DNA of 64,000 bases from Geobacter argillaceus (lineage in GTDB: Bacteria; Desulfobacterota; Desulfuromonadia; Geobacterales; DSM-12255). The stretch lies in contig NZ_VLLN01000003.1 in the NCBI RefSeq assembly GCF_007830735.1, forward strand, positions 135,327 to 199,326, given 5' to 3'. Under the pieces are notes generated by a model. It had not been told where the DNA came from. It was given only the letters and a program-made list of their open reading frames with translations, and searched no databases. Made by a program: the position numbers and the translations under genes. How positions within the stretch are numbered: the stretch's first letter is position 1; each line of letters opens with the position of its first letter. Shown here in pieces: positions 14,992 through 25,539 of the stretch.

Positions 14992-15588
14992 TTACTTCCA
15001 GCCTCCCTGCGGTGGGCCACCGCCGGCCTTCAGCTGCTCTATCATGGTCTTGACCTGCTGCCCCTGGGGACTCAGGGGGTCCATCTTTACGTAGCGCTCC
15101 CAGATCTCAATCGCCTTGGCAGGCTGTTTCAGGTCGTTTGCATAGACAACACCCAGGTTGTACAGGCTCTGCAGATGCTTGGGATCGATCTCCCCGGCTT
15201 TCTCGAAGTTGGCGATCGCCTTGTCGAACAGCCCCATCTTCCGGTACATGACCCCCTGGTCGGTCAGGATATTGGGGACATTCGGGTTGTTCGGCTCCAG
15301 CTCCAGTGCCTTGCCATAGGCATTGACCGCCTTCTGGGACTGTTCGGTGTCGAAGTAGTCGTTCCCTAACTGGAGCCAGACCTGGTAGTTCTTTGGGTCT
15401 CCGGCCACGATTTTTTCCGCCTCGGCAATACGCGCCTGGTAATCGGTGGGGGAACCGGCCCCCATGGGGACACCGCCACCGGCAGGCACGGCGGTCTTGT
15501 TCTTGTTCACGACCCCCAGGACCAGGACGGTCCCCAGGATGCCGATCAGCAAGGCTATCACCGCATACAGGATATTCTCTTTGCTCAC
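14992..15588 (-). CDS. Membrane-anchored TPR protein
   Basis: A 198-aa protein with one N-terminal membrane segment (NILYAVIALLIGILGTVLVLGVV), a flexible Gly/Pro linker and about three to four TPR units (for example NYQVWLQLGNDYFDTEQSQKAVNAYGKALELEPNN; LTDQGVMYRKMGLFDKAIANFEKAGEIDP). The TPRs would lie outside the inner membrane if the N-terminus is cytoplasmic, suggesting a scaffold at the translocon or periplasmic face. It is the last gene of the secDF operon, 13 bp after secF. Specific function unknown. Confidence 0.8.
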   Translation of the reverse strand: MSKENILYAVIALLIGILGTVLVLGVVNKNKTAVPAGGGVPMGAGSPTDYQARIAEAEKIVAGDPKNYQVWLQLGNDYFDTEQSQKAVNAYGKALELEPNNPNVPNILTDQGVMYRKMGLFDKAIANFEKAGEIDPKHLQSLYNLGVVYANDLKQPAKAIEIWERYVKMDPLSPQGQQVKTMIEQLKAGGGPPQGGWK

Positions 15589-15601
15589 GGATTGCTCCCC
15601 C

Positions 15602-16510
15602 TTAAGCTTTTGCCCTTACTGCCCGCTCTTCCCAGAGGGAGACGATCGGGCTCGCAACAAAAACGGATGAATAGGTCCCGACCACGATGCCGATGACCAG
15701 GGCAAAGGCGAAGTCGTGAATCACCTCGCCGCCGAAGAGGAACAGTGAGCACGCAGCCAGAAATGTGGTAAGGGAGGTGACGATGGTCCGGGAAAGGACC
15801 TCGTTGATGCTCTGGTTGAATATCGTGAACATTGACCCCTTCAGGTTCTTGTGCAGGTTTTCCCGTATCCGGTCGAACACGACGACCGTGTCGGTCAGGG
15901 AATAGCCGGCAATGGTCAGGACCGCGGTGATGAACAGGAGGTTGATCTCCTTGTGCATGACAAAGAAGACGGCAAACATGGCCAGCACGTCGTGAAGTGT
16001 GGCGATGGTGGCGCCAACCCCGAACTTGAAGTCGAAACGCCAGGCTATGTAGATGATGATCCCCAGCATGGAGATGGCCACGGCCACCAGCGTGTCCTTG
16101 CGGAGCTTGTCGCCGATGGAGGGACCGATCTCGGTGGAGCTCTCAACCACAAAGGCGTTGCCGGGAAATTCCTTCCGGAAGACGTCCTCAATGGTATCAG
16201 CAGCCTTGCCGGTCGCCAGGGTCGTCTTGCCCACCTTGATGAGCAGTTTGTTCCCCTCCTTGATATCCTGGAGGTTGGCCTCTTTCAGGTTGTGCCTGGC
16301 CAGGGCAGCCCGGGCCTGGTCGATGTGGACCGGCTGGGTGAACTTGAGCTGGACCGAGGTCCCGCCGGAAAAGTCGATCCCCATGTTGGCCGTGCCCAGC
16401 GCCACCTGGATGATGCCGATGAGCCCGGCAATGGCGATGATGCTGGAGATGACGAACGAGATCTTCCGCTTGCCGATGAAATCTATGTTGGTTTTCTTGA
16501 TCAGTTCCAT
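15602..16510 (-). CDS. secF: Protein translocase subunit SecF
   Basis: A 302-aa, six-TM RND-family subunit that with SecD uses proton motive force to complete protein export. N-terminal NIDFIGKRKISFVIS followed by the periplasmic GIDFSGGTSVQLKF motif and the later SLTDTVVVFDRIREN signature identify it clearly. Order yajC-secD-secF is the usual one; the gap to secD is 12 bp. Confidence 0.97.
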   Translation of the reverse strand: MELIKKTNIDFIGKRKISFVISSIIAIAGLIGIIQVALGTANMGIDFSGGTSVQLKFTQPVHIDQARAALARHNLKEANLQDIKEGNKLLIKVGKTTLATGKAADTIEDVFRKEFPGNAFVVESSTEIGPSIGDKLRKDTLVAVAISMLGIIIYIAWRFDFKFGVGATIATLHDVLAMFAVFFVMHKEINLLFITAVLTIAGYSLTDTVVVFDRIRENLHKNLKGSMFTIFNQSINEVLSRTIVTSLTTFLAACSLFLFGGEVIHDFAFALVIGIVVGTYSSVFVASPIVSLWEERAVRAKA

Positions 16511-16522
16511 GAATGGCCCCCT

Positions 16523-18124
16523 CTAAATGCTCAGCTTCCGTACCCGGCCGCGGCCAAGGAAGAAGTCGAAGACCACTTTGGTTGCCAGCAGGGAGGTGAA
16601 GAGGTTGATGATGATACCGAGGCTCAGCGACACGGCAAAGCCCTTGACCGGTCCGGTACCGAACTGGAAGAGGACCGCGGCGGTGATCAGGGTGGTGACG
16701 TGGGAGTCCATGATGGTCAGAAACGCCTTGTCATACCCGGAGTCGACCCCGGCCTGCGGTGTCTTGCCGAGTCTCAGCTCCTCCCTGATCCTCTCGAAGA
16801 TAAGGACGTTGGAGTCCACCGACATACCGATCAGGAGCACGATGGCGGCAATGCCCGGCAGGGTGAGGGTAGCGCCGAGGGCCGACAGGGAACCCATCAG
16901 GTAGACGATGTTGAGGATCATCCCCAGGTTGGCGACCAGACCGGACAGTTTGTAGTAGATGGTCATGAAGATCACCACCAGGGCCACGCCGATGGCGCCG
17001 GCGATCAACCCCTTGCTGATGGAGTCCTGCCCCAGGGACGGACCGACGGTCACGTTCTGGATGATCTTGACCGGCGCGGGCAGCGAGCCGGCCCGCAGGA
17101 CGATGGCCAGGTCGGCGGCGTCCTTTTCGGTGAAGGAGCCGGAGATCTGGGCGCTACCGCCGGAGATCCGCTCCCTGATGACCGGGGCGGAGTAGACGGT
17201 ATTATCCAGGACAATGGCAAACCGCTTGCCCACGTTGGCGGCGGTTACCTGATCGAACAGCCGGGCCCCGGTGGAGTTGAACTCGATGGCCACGTACGGC
17301 TGGTTGAACTGGGAGTCGATCCTGACCTGGGCGTCGGTCAGCAATTCACCGGTGATCATCGCCTTCCGCTTGACCACCAGCGGGATCTCGGTCACCGCGC
17401 CGGTGGTCTGGTCGGTTCTCTTCTCCGTCAGGAGTTCTTCGTCCTCTGGGATAGTGCCCGGGGTGGCCGTGGCAGCGTTTACGTTCTCGTCCACCAGCTT
17501 GAATTCAAGGCGCGCCGTCTTGCCGATCAGCTCGATGGCCCGCTTGGGATCCTTGATGCCGGGAAGTTGGACCACCACGTGGTTGATCCCTTCACGCTGG
17601 ATGACCGGCTCCGAGACCCCGAACTGGTCGATCCGGTTACGGATCGTCTCCAGGGCCTGGGCAACGGCCTTGTCCTTCCGGTCCTGGATCACCTTTTCGT
17701 TCATCCGCAGCTGGAGGTTGATGAAGCCCCCCTCCTCGGTCTGCGGCAGCAGTTCCATTTCCGGGTACTTCTTCTTCACCAGTTTCTGGACCTCTTCGCT
17801 CGACCCCTTGTCATACAGCGAGAGCTGAATCCGGTCGCCGGCAACCCGACCGATCCGCTTGAACCGCAGATTTTGGGCAGTGAGGGAATCCTCGAGATCG
17901 GTGGCAATCAGGTCCAGTGCCCCATCGACCGCCTTCGGCGTGTCCACTTCCATCACCAGGTGGGTCCCCCCCTGAAGGTCGAGACCCAGGTGGATCTTGT
18001 CCTTGGGAAGCAGTCCGCTCCACCATGATGGCAGTTTGGGAACCAGGGTCGGCACCATGTAGAGAACCGACAGGAAAAGGAAGAGGATTATCAGGCTGGC
18101 GCGCCACGTAAATCCTTTCGCCAT
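16523..18124 (-). CDS. secD: Protein translocase subunit SecD
   Basis: A 533-aa RND-family partner of SecF. Signatures: the N-terminal TM followed by LGLDLQGGTHLVMEVD, the P1 head domain with RNRIDQFGVSEPVIQREG, and the C-terminal membrane domain with GMSVDSNVLIFERIREELR. The ATG at 18124 is used because AGGAG precedes it; an upstream in-frame start is unsupported. Confidence 0.97.
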   Translation of the reverse strand: MAKGFTWRASLIILFLFLSVLYMVPTLVPKLPSWWSGLLPKDKIHLGLDLQGGTHLVMEVDTPKAVDGALDLIATDLEDSLTAQNLRFKRIGRVAGDRIQLSLYDKGSSEEVQKLVKKKYPEMELLPQTEEGGFINLQLRMNEKVIQDRKDKAVAQALETIRNRIDQFGVSEPVIQREGINHVVVQLPGIKDPKRAIELIGKTARLEFKLVDENVNAATATPGTIPEDEELLTEKRTDQTTGAVTEIPLVVKRKAMITGELLTDAQVRIDSQFNQPYVAIEFNSTGARLFDQVTAANVGKRFAIVLDNTVYSAPVIRERISGGSAQISGSFTEKDAADLAIVLRAGSLPAPVKIIQNVTVGPSLGQDSISKGLIAGAIGVALVVIFMTIYYKLSGLVANLGMILNIVYLMGSLSALGATLTLPGIAAIVLLIGMSVDSNVLIFERIREELRLGKTPQAGVDSGYDKAFLTIMDSHVTTLITAAVLFQFGTGPVKGFAVSLSLGIIINLFTSLLATKVVFDFFLGRGRVRKLSI

Positions 18125-18211
18125 GCTGGGTACTCCTTTCAGAAGGAATACGGGCACGACACGCCCGCATCCCGGTAGTAACAGCTGCCGGCAGTCAGTG
18201 CCGAATGAAAA

Positions 18212-18529
18212 CTACTTGATGACCACCCGGGCGATATGCCCCTTGTCCACCTTGATATTCACACCAGTGGCCACTTCCAGGGTGACGACCGCCTCGTCGA
18301 TGGCAGAAACCTTGCCATGGACACCGCCGGCTGTGACTACCTGGTCACCCTTTTTCAGGGCGTCAAGCAGGACCCGGTGCTCCTTGGCCCGCTTCTGCTG
18401 GGGCCGGATGAGCAGAAAATAGAAGATGCCGAACATGAAGATCAGCGGCACGATATTGAGAAGTGCCGACTGCCCCCCTCCTGATGCGCCACCCGGGGGG
18501 GTCCCCATTGCGAATGCCAAACCGAGCAT
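18212..18529 (-). CDS. yajC: Preprotein translocase accessory subunit YajC
   Basis: A 105-aa single-pass membrane protein. The TM segment (IVPLIFMFGIFYFLLIRPQQKR) with the RPQQKR motif, then LLDALKKGDQVVTAGGVHGKV, is diagnostic. It is the first gene of the secDF unit, separated from secD by about 87 bp and from tgt by 26 bp, so queA-tgt-yajC-secDF probably form one long transcription unit. Confidence 0.95.
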   Translation of the reverse strand: MLGLAFAMGTPPGGASGGGQSALLNIVPLIFMFGIFYFLLIRPQQKRAKEHRVLLDALKKGDQVVTAGGVHGKVSAIDEAVVTLEVATGVNIKVDKGHIARVVIK

Positions 18530-18555
18530 AGATGAAACCTCCGTTGTATGTAGTG

Positions 18556-19785
<1,230 letters not shown>

Positions 19786-19791
19786 TCAACG

Positions 19792-20823
19792 TCAATAGAT
19801 GAACATGGCGTCGCCGTAGCTGAAAAACCGGAAGCGGCGCCTGATCGCCTCCTCATACGCCGCAAAGACCATATCTTTACCGGCGAAGGCCGACACCAGC
19901 ATGAGGAGCGTCGACTTCGGCAGGTGAAAGTTGGTCAGCAGCGCATCCACCACCCGAAACCGGTAACCGGGGTAGATGAATATATCCGCTTCCCCGGCGC
20001 CGGCCCGAACGGTCCCATCCTCGCGGGAGGCATGTTCCAGCGCCCGGGTCGTGGTGGTGCCGACCGTGACAATCCGCCCGCCTTCTCTCTTGCGTCGCGC
20101 CACCTCCCGGGCCGTCTCCTCGGGAATCCGGTAGAATTCCCGATGCATCCGGTGCTCCAGGATATTGTCGACGCGGACCGGCTGAAAGGTACCGAGCCCC
20201 ACATGAAGCGTAAGGGTGGCGACCGTTACCCCGCGGGATCGGACTGCATCCAGGAGCTCCGGGGTAAAGTGCAGCCCTGCAGTAGGTGCGGCCACGGCCC
20301 CGGCCTGGCGGGCAAAAACGGTCTGATACCGCTGCCGGTCATGCGCCCCGGCCCCCCGCCTGATGTACGGGGGGAGCGGCATCTGGCCGTGCCGTTCCAG
20401 CCAGTCGGAAAAGGCCTCTGCCGGTGCAAAGGAAACGGTCCATGTCCCTTCGTCAACCTGCGCCGTCACGGTGGCGGTCATCCCGTCGGCGAGCAGGATG
20501 CACGTGCCCGGCCGGGACGGTTTGGAAGAACGGAGCAGACAGAGCCAGCACTCCCCCTCTTCCGGAGTTCTGCGCACCAGGAAGATCTCCACCCGGCCGC
20601 CACTCTCCTTCCGGCCCAACAGCCGTGCCGGAATGACCCTGGTATCGTTCAGGACCAGGAGATCGCCACTGTTGAGCAGATCGGGAAAGGCCGAGACGGT
20701 TCTTTCGTCGAGCGCTCCGGACGCCCGGTCGAGCAGCATGAGCCGGGCCGTGTCCCGCCTGGCCAGGGGCTCCTGGGCAATCAGCTCCGCAGGGAGCTCG
20801 TAATCGAAGTCGTCAAGCCGCAT
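19792..20823 (-). CDS. queA: tRNA S-adenosylmethionine ribosyltransferase-isomerase
   Basis: A 343-aa enzyme adding the cyclopentenediol precursor (epoxyqueuosine step) to preQ1-tRNA from SAM. Diagnostic N-terminus [26 protein letters not shown]; later [32 protein letters not shown] and [21 protein letters not shown]. It sits 3 bp after the SpoIID-like gene and upstream of tgt. Confidence 0.97.
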   Translation of the reverse strand: MRLDDFDYELPAELIAQEPLARRDTARLMLLDRASGALDERTVSAFPDLLNSGDLLVLNDTRVIPARLLGRKESGGRVEIFLVRRTPEEGECWLCLLRSSKPSRPGTCILLADGMTATVTAQVDEGTWTVSFAPAEAFSDWLERHGQMPLPPYIRRGAGAHDRQRYQTVFARQAGAVAAPTAGLHFTPELLDAVRSRGVTVATLTLHVGLGTFQPVRVDNILEHRMHREFYRIPEETAREVARRKREGGRIVTVGTTTTRALEHASREDGTVRAGAGEADIFIYPGYRFRVVDALLTNFHLPKSTLLMLVSAFAGKDMVFAAYEEAIRRRFRFFSYGDAMFIY

Positions 20824-20826
20824 CGG

Positions 20827-21939
20827 TCAGTCGCTGTAAAGCTTTACCAGCTTGGTGCCGGGATAGTAGTAACTCAGGATCTCCCGGTAGTCGAAACCGT
20901 CGCTGGCCCGCTGCTTGGCCCCCCATTGGCACAAACCTACGCCGTGACCGTTGCCGACACCGCTGAAGATCAGTTCGTCAGCCCGGGAGTCGATCCGAAA
21001 CCTGGTGCTCTTGATGACACCATAACCAACCGCCTTGCGAAACATCACTGCCGGAACCGGCAGATTGCCGCGCGCAGTCACCAGCACAACCTGCTCCAGT
21101 CTGCCACTCGGGTTGCTGCTGCCGGCCCTGATCTCCTTCAGACCGGAGGCCTGAATGCCGGCAACCTTGAGGAGCCCCTCCACCTTTTTCAGCGGCAAGG
21201 TTGCGTCCCAGCGCGCTGCAGTGGCTTCGGTGCAGTAGGCACAGGCAACACCCTGGAGATAAGGAAAAGAACCACCCCAGACATTGGCAGCGGATTCGGT
21301 ATGTCCGCCGCAACTGGAATGGTAAAACGCCTGGATCACTTTATTGTTATACGTCAGGACCTCTCCCGTTGTTTCCTGGACCCCACGGGCCGCCCGACTG
21401 TCCTCAATACCAGCGCCGTCGTAGACCTGATCGAGAACGCTGGACTCCAGATGATACAAGGCATACCTGCGGGCCTCCATCTGGTACAGGGCATATGAAC
21501 GGGCGATCACCGCCTGGGCCTTTATCGCGTCAATCGGCCATTGGGACGATATCTCGCAGTTGATGAGGCCGATCAGATACTCTTCCAGGGGGAGTTCGTT
21601 GACGACCACCCCCCCCTTGTCAGCGGGAATCAGTTCCACCAAGCCACGGTACTTTTTACCGTTCACGAGCATGGTGGCGGGAGAAGCCAGGGTTACCCCC
21701 CGCACGGTCTTTCCCTGCACCGTCACCCCCCCCTTCACAAACCGCATCTGGGCAGGCAGGGTGATCCTGAGGGGCATCCGCTGCTCATCGGTGACCAAAA
21801 CGCCATTGCCATCCAGGCGAATGACGTCAGCACCTTTGAGAATGGCAACCCGCACGGTTTCCGGCCGTAAAGGGGCAGCTGTCGCCGGGTGCACGACACA
21901 CAACAACAGTGCCGCCAATATGCATAAATGGTACCTCAC
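20827..21939 (-). CDS. SpoIID/LytB-domain cell wall protein
   Basis: A 370-aa exported protein with a signal peptide (HLCILAALLLCVVHPATAA) and a SpoIID domain: ELPLEEYLIGLINCEISSQWPIDAIKAQAVIARSYALYQ, VIQAFYHSSCGGHTESAANVWGG and GVGNGHGVGLCQWGAKQ. In spore formers SpoIID is a lytic transglycosylase; in Gram-negatives the role is peptidoglycan remodelling of uncertain purpose. The GTG at 21939 places the signal peptide at the N-terminus. An alternative TTG at 21996 adds 19 residues without homology. Confidence 0.88.
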   Translation of the reverse strand: MRYHLCILAALLLCVVHPATAAPLRPETVRVAILKGADVIRLDGNGVLVTDEQRMPLRITLPAQMRFVKGGVTVQGKTVRGVTLASPATMLVNGKKYRGLVELIPADKGGVVVNELPLEEYLIGLINCEISSQWPIDAIKAQAVIARSYALYQMEARRYALYHLESSVLDQVYDGAGIEDSRAARGVQETTGEVLTYNNKVIQAFYHSSCGGHTESAANVWGGSFPYLQGVACAYCTEATAARWDATLPLKKVEGLLKVAGIQASGLKEIRAGSSNPSGRLEQVVLVTARGNLPVPAVMFRKAVGYGVIKSTRFRIDSRADELIFSGVGNGHGVGLCQWGAKQRASDGFDYREILSYYYPGTKLVKLYSD

Positions 21940-22352
21940 ACTACCATCCCATCCCTGAAACTTGCTGATAAAATCACAAACAGCCCGTGGCGTCAATGTT
22001 TTTCAAACAAATCTAACGATAGGTATTTTCGATATCTATGACCATCCGAATTCCAGCGACCTTTGGCAAGCTGCTTGCTTAATCTGTTGTGAACAGAAGC
22101 GATCAGATCCCCTGAGAACATAGTTTGCAGGCCCGCACCGAACAGTGAAAAAGCAACCAGTAACACTCGTAACACACTGAAGCAACAAAACTAAGATGTA
22201 ACACAACAACAAGTTTACCGGGCCAATTGCACACCCATATGACAACCAACTCATTACAGTCAACCAACCGACATCGCCATTAATTGATTTTAACCGCTAA
22301 CGCGCTAAAATTACTAGTCAAAGTGAGATTTTTTTCTTAGCATACGGAATCC
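21940..22352. other. Intergenic region between divergent SpoIID-like and HD-GYP genes
   Basis: About 400 bp, A/T-rich, with short unsupported frames only. One candidate sigma-70 promoter for the plus-strand gene is listed separately; I see no clear hairpin or operator. Confidence 0.4.
22284..22311 (+). promoter_or_regulatory. Candidate promoter for the HD-GYP gene
   Basis: TTGATT (22284-22289), 16-nt spacer, TAAAAT (22306-22311), about 42 bp upstream of the ATG. Sequence resemblance only. Confidence 0.35.
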
Positions 22353-24425
22353 ATGAACTCATTAAAAATAAAAATCCTCGGATTGACCTGCTCGATCGTG
22401 GTAGCCATTATCGCCGTTGCGGGCCTGTTCGCTTACAGCCTGCAAAAGGATCTGGTCAACGGCATTACGGAACGGAACACCCTCCTTCTCACGGAAACCA
22501 TCAAGAACAGTGTTGCCGATGCCATGCGCAGCGGCCGCTCCGACGACGTTCGCACCATATTGTCCCGGATCAGGTCCCAGGAAAACATCACCTCGATACG
22601 CATCGTCGGTCCCGACGGCAAGATTCTCAACTCGGCAAACACCGAAGAGATCGGTCACCCGATCTCCCCTGCCGAATTGGACCATCTCAAATCCGGGAAC
22701 ACCAGTGCGTTGCAGCGTCCCAACGCATTTACCGCGTCCGCTCTCATACACAACGGCCCCACCTGTCACACCTGCCATGACTCCAATGCCGACACGCTCG
22801 GCATACTTCAGGTGGATGTGTCCCTCAACTACCTGGAATCCTATCTGACCAGCGTTAGACAGAGCTCGCTCATCACCACCGCCAGCATCATCCTGCTCAT
22901 CATCATCACGATCTCGGTCGCGCTGATTTATTATGTAGACCGACCACTCCGTCAACTCATCCGCTCCATGCAATTAGTGGAAAAAGGTGATTTTTCCAGC
23001 CAGACTTCCCTTCACAGCAGCACGGAAATGCGACTGCTCTCCGACAATTTCAACCATATGGTGGTCCGCCTGAAAGGTCTCATGGACACCGCCATCTCCC
23101 ACGAGCGGGAACTGGCCCTCGCCCAGAGCAAGCTCTCCCATCATCGGGACATTCACCAGATGAACCAGAAACTGGAAGAACAGATTCTGGAGATCGAAAA
23201 CCTGAACGTCGCCCTGGAAGAGCGGATCGAAGAAATCGAAGAGGCAAACTATAAAATTGCCGACCTGGCCGGCGAACTGGAAGACAAGAACACGGTCCTG
23301 GAAAAGACCGTCTCCAAACTCTCCACCCTGTACAAGGTAGGTTTGGGAATCAACTCCACCATGGAACCGGCAAAGCTCTTCGATCTCATCGTCAACACCA
23401 CCATGGAAACACTGAACGCCCAGATCGGCTACATCGTCATCTATGACCAGCAGGGGGAGCAACTGCTCGTATCCTCCCTGTTCGGGCACAGGACCATTGG
23501 CGAAGGGAAAACCTATATTCCGATGAAACCATCCAGCGTCTCGGCGTGGGTCATCGAAAACGGCAAGCCACTGCTCATCTCCGACATCAACGACGCCCCC
23601 CAGTTCGACCGTTTCAGCTCCCTCGGCTATGAACGGAAGACCCTCATCTGTGTCCCGCTGGCCACCAAGGACGAAATGGTCGGCACCATTACGGTCGTCA
23701 ACAAGAAGGACAATTCGGTCTACACCAACGAAGAACTGGAGTTGCTGACAACCATCGCGGCCCAGGCGAGCATTGCCATCAAGAATGCCCGGCTCTACGA
23801 AGAACAACAGAGAACCTACATGAACACGATTCACGCCCTGGTATCGGCCATCGAAGCGAGCGACAGCTACACACGTGGTCACTCGGAACGGGTCACCCGC
23901 TACAGCGTTGCGCTGGCGAAAAAGCTGGGTCTCCCCCAGGAACGGCTGAAGATCATCGAGCGCGCCGCCATCCTGCACGACATCGGCAAGATCGGGGTCG
24001 ACCTGACGCTCCTCCACAAGCAGGGAAGGCTGACCGCCGAGGATATCATTGACCTCCAGCAGCATCCGGTCATCGGCATGAAGATTCTCGAACCGATAGA
24101 GTTCCTCACCGACGTCCGCCTCTGCATCGGCCAGCACCACGAACGCTTCGACGGACAGGGCTATCCCAATAATATTCCCTCGGAACAGTTGCTCCTGGAA
24201 TCGCGGATTCTCGCCATCGCCGACTCATTCGATGCCATGACCAGCGACCGGCCTTACCGGAAAGCACTCCCCCCCGAACAGGCAATCAAGGAGTTGCAGG
24301 ATAATGCCGGCAGCCAATTCGATCCTGCGCTGGTCCCTCACTTTATCGAAATCGTGCAACAAGGAGAGATTCAGATCCTGCATACCGAAGATGACCGCCC
24401 CCTGATGTCCGTAGCCCACGCCTGA
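22353..24425 (+). CDS. Membrane HD-GYP cyclic-di-GMP phosphodiesterase with heme c-type sensor motif
   Basis: A 690-aa sensor. TM1 about residues 8-28 and TM2 about 172-194 enclose a periplasmic domain containing CHTCH (138-142), a CxxCH covalent-heme motif. A HAMP domain (about 195-250), a coiled coil (about 255-325), a GAF domain (about 345-480) and a C-terminal HD-GYP domain follow. The last has GHSERVTRYS, LHDIGKIGV (HD about residue 540) and QHHERFDGQGYP (GYP about 600), so c-di-GMP hydrolysis is likely. Heme attachment would let it sense redox state or a gas. Gene stands alone downstream of an A/T-rich promoter region. Confidence 0.92.
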   Translation: MNSLKIKILGLTCSIVVAIIAVAGLFAYSLQKDLVNGITERNTLLLTETIKNSVADAMRSGRSDDVRTILSRIRSQENITSIRIVGPDGKILNSANTEEIGHPISPAELDHLKSGNTSALQRPNAFTASALIHNGPTCHTCHDSNADTLGILQVDVSLNYLESYLTSVRQSSLITTASIILLIIITISVALIYYVDRPLRQLIRSMQLVEKGDFSSQTSLHSSTEMRLLSDNFNHMVVRLKGLMDTAISHERELALAQSKLSHHRDIHQMNQKLEEQILEIENLNVALEERIEEIEEANYKIADLAGELEDKNTVLEKTVSKLSTLYKVGLGINSTMEPAKLFDLIVNTTMETLNAQIGYIVIYDQQGEQLLVSSLFGHRTIGEGKTYIPMKPSSVSAWVIENGKPLLISDINDAPQFDRFSSLGYERKTLICVPLATKDEMVGTITVVNKKDNSVYTNEELELLTTIAAQASIAIKNARLYEEQQRTYMNTIHALVSAIEASDSYTRGHSERVTRYSVALAKKLGLPQERLKIIERAAILHDIGKIGVDLTLLHKQGRLTAEDIIDLQQHPVIGMKILEPIEFLTDVRLCIGQHHERFDGQGYPNNIPSEQLLLESRILAIADSFDAMTSDRPYRKALPPEQAIKELQDNAGSQFDPALVPHFIEIVQQGEIQILHTEDDRPLMSVAHA

Positions 24426-24576
24426 CGGGATCACTGCCTGACGTACAACCTGTTTGCCCCTCTCACCAAATAGTGCTATAACCTCCCATCAGTCCCGGGG
24501 ACCCGCAGACTCCCCGCGCGGTACCGCCAGGGATGATGCTCACACCATCACATTGAGACTGAAAGTGCGGCCAACG

Positions 24577-25539
24577 TTGAGCTCTCTTCTGGAAGTCAAA
24601 CAGCTGGCAACCCACTACATTCTTCCCCGCAGTGTAGTCAAGGCGGTGGACCGGATTGATTTTTCCCTGAATGAGGGTGAGACACTGGCCCTGGTCGGAG
24701 AATCGGGGTGCGGCAAGAGTGCCACCGCCTATTCGATCATGGGGCTGGTTTCCCCTCCCGGGAGAATCGTTGCCGGTGAAATCCTGTTCCAGGGAACCGA
24801 CCTCTGTACCATCTCACCGGAAGAGCTGCGCCAGCTCAGGGGAGACCGCCTGGCCATGATCTTCCAGGAGCCGATGACCTCGCTCAACCCGGTACTCACC
24901 ACCGGTTTTCAGATCGCCGAAGGGCTGAGACTCCACCGTGGCCTTTCGGCCAAGGAAGCACGGGGAGAAGCGGTGCGCCTGCTGGACCAGGTGGGCATTC
25001 CGGCGCCGGTAGAACGCTACAACGCCTATCCCCACCAGATGAGCGGCGGCATGAAGCAACGGGTGATGATCGCCATGGCGCTGGCCTGCCGGCCCCGGCT
25101 GCTCATTGCCGACGAGCCGACCACCGCCCTGGATGTCACGATCCAGGCCCAGATCCTGGAACTGATCGATCAGCTGAAACAGCAGACCGGCATGAGCCTG
25201 CTCCTGATCACCCACGATCTGGGGATCGTTGCCGAACGGGCCCATGCAACGGCGATCATGTACGCCGGCAGAATCGTCGAACAGGGGAGCACCAAAGAGA
25301 TCCTCACCAATCCCCTGCACCCTTACACCAGGGGGCTCCTGGCCTCGCTCCCCCAAGGAGGACGCCCCGGTGAGCCACTCGCCACCATTGCCGGCCAGGT
25401 ACCGTCGCTGTCGATGGAACTTCCCGGCTGCGGCTTTTGCGACCGGTGCCCCGACCCGACAGGCCAGTGCCGGGTCGAGCGCCCGCCTGTGCTGGAACCG
25501 ACTCCCGGACACCGGGTAAGCTGCTGGAAATGTCTATGA
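24577..25539 (+). CDS. dppD: Dipeptide/oligopeptide ABC transporter ATP-binding protein (DppD/OppD type)
   Basis: About 320-aa ATPase: Walker A GESGCGKS, signature [19 protein letters not shown], Walker [21 protein letters not shown], and a C-terminal Cys-rich oligo/dipeptide segment (CGFCDRCP), which may hold an Fe-S cluster in this family. The start is uncertain: no ATG is available, and TTG at 24577 best fits [11 protein letters not shown]; earlier TTG/GTG codons add residues without homology. It is followed by dppF with a 4-bp overlap. No permease or binding-protein gene lies beside the pair. Confidence 0.9.
   Translation: MSSLLEVKQLATHYILPRSVVKAVDRIDFSLNEGETLALVGESGCGKSATAYSIMGLVSPPGRIVAGEILFQGTDLCTISPEELRQLRGDRLAMIFQEPMTSLNPVLTTGFQIAEGLRLHRGLSAKEARGEAVRLLDQVGIPAPVERYNAYPHQMSGGMKQRVMIAMALACRPRLLIADEPTTALDVTIQAQILELIDQLKQQTGMSLLLITHDLGIVAERAHATAIMYAGRIVEQGSTKEILTNPLHPYTRGLLASLPQGGRPGEPLATIAGQVPSLSMELPGCGFCDRCPDPTGQCRVERPPVLEPTPGHRVSCWKCL

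Noticed and set aside
15851-18028. 725-codon plus-strand frame over secF/secD
   Set aside because: Exact antisense of secD/secF, rich in Asp/Gly/His as expected for the complement of GC-rich genes; no ribosome binding site or homology.
21993-22263. Short minus-strand frames upstream of the SpoIID-like gene
   Set aside because: Overlapping 60-75 codon frames in A/T-rich DNA without start signals; probably promoter region.
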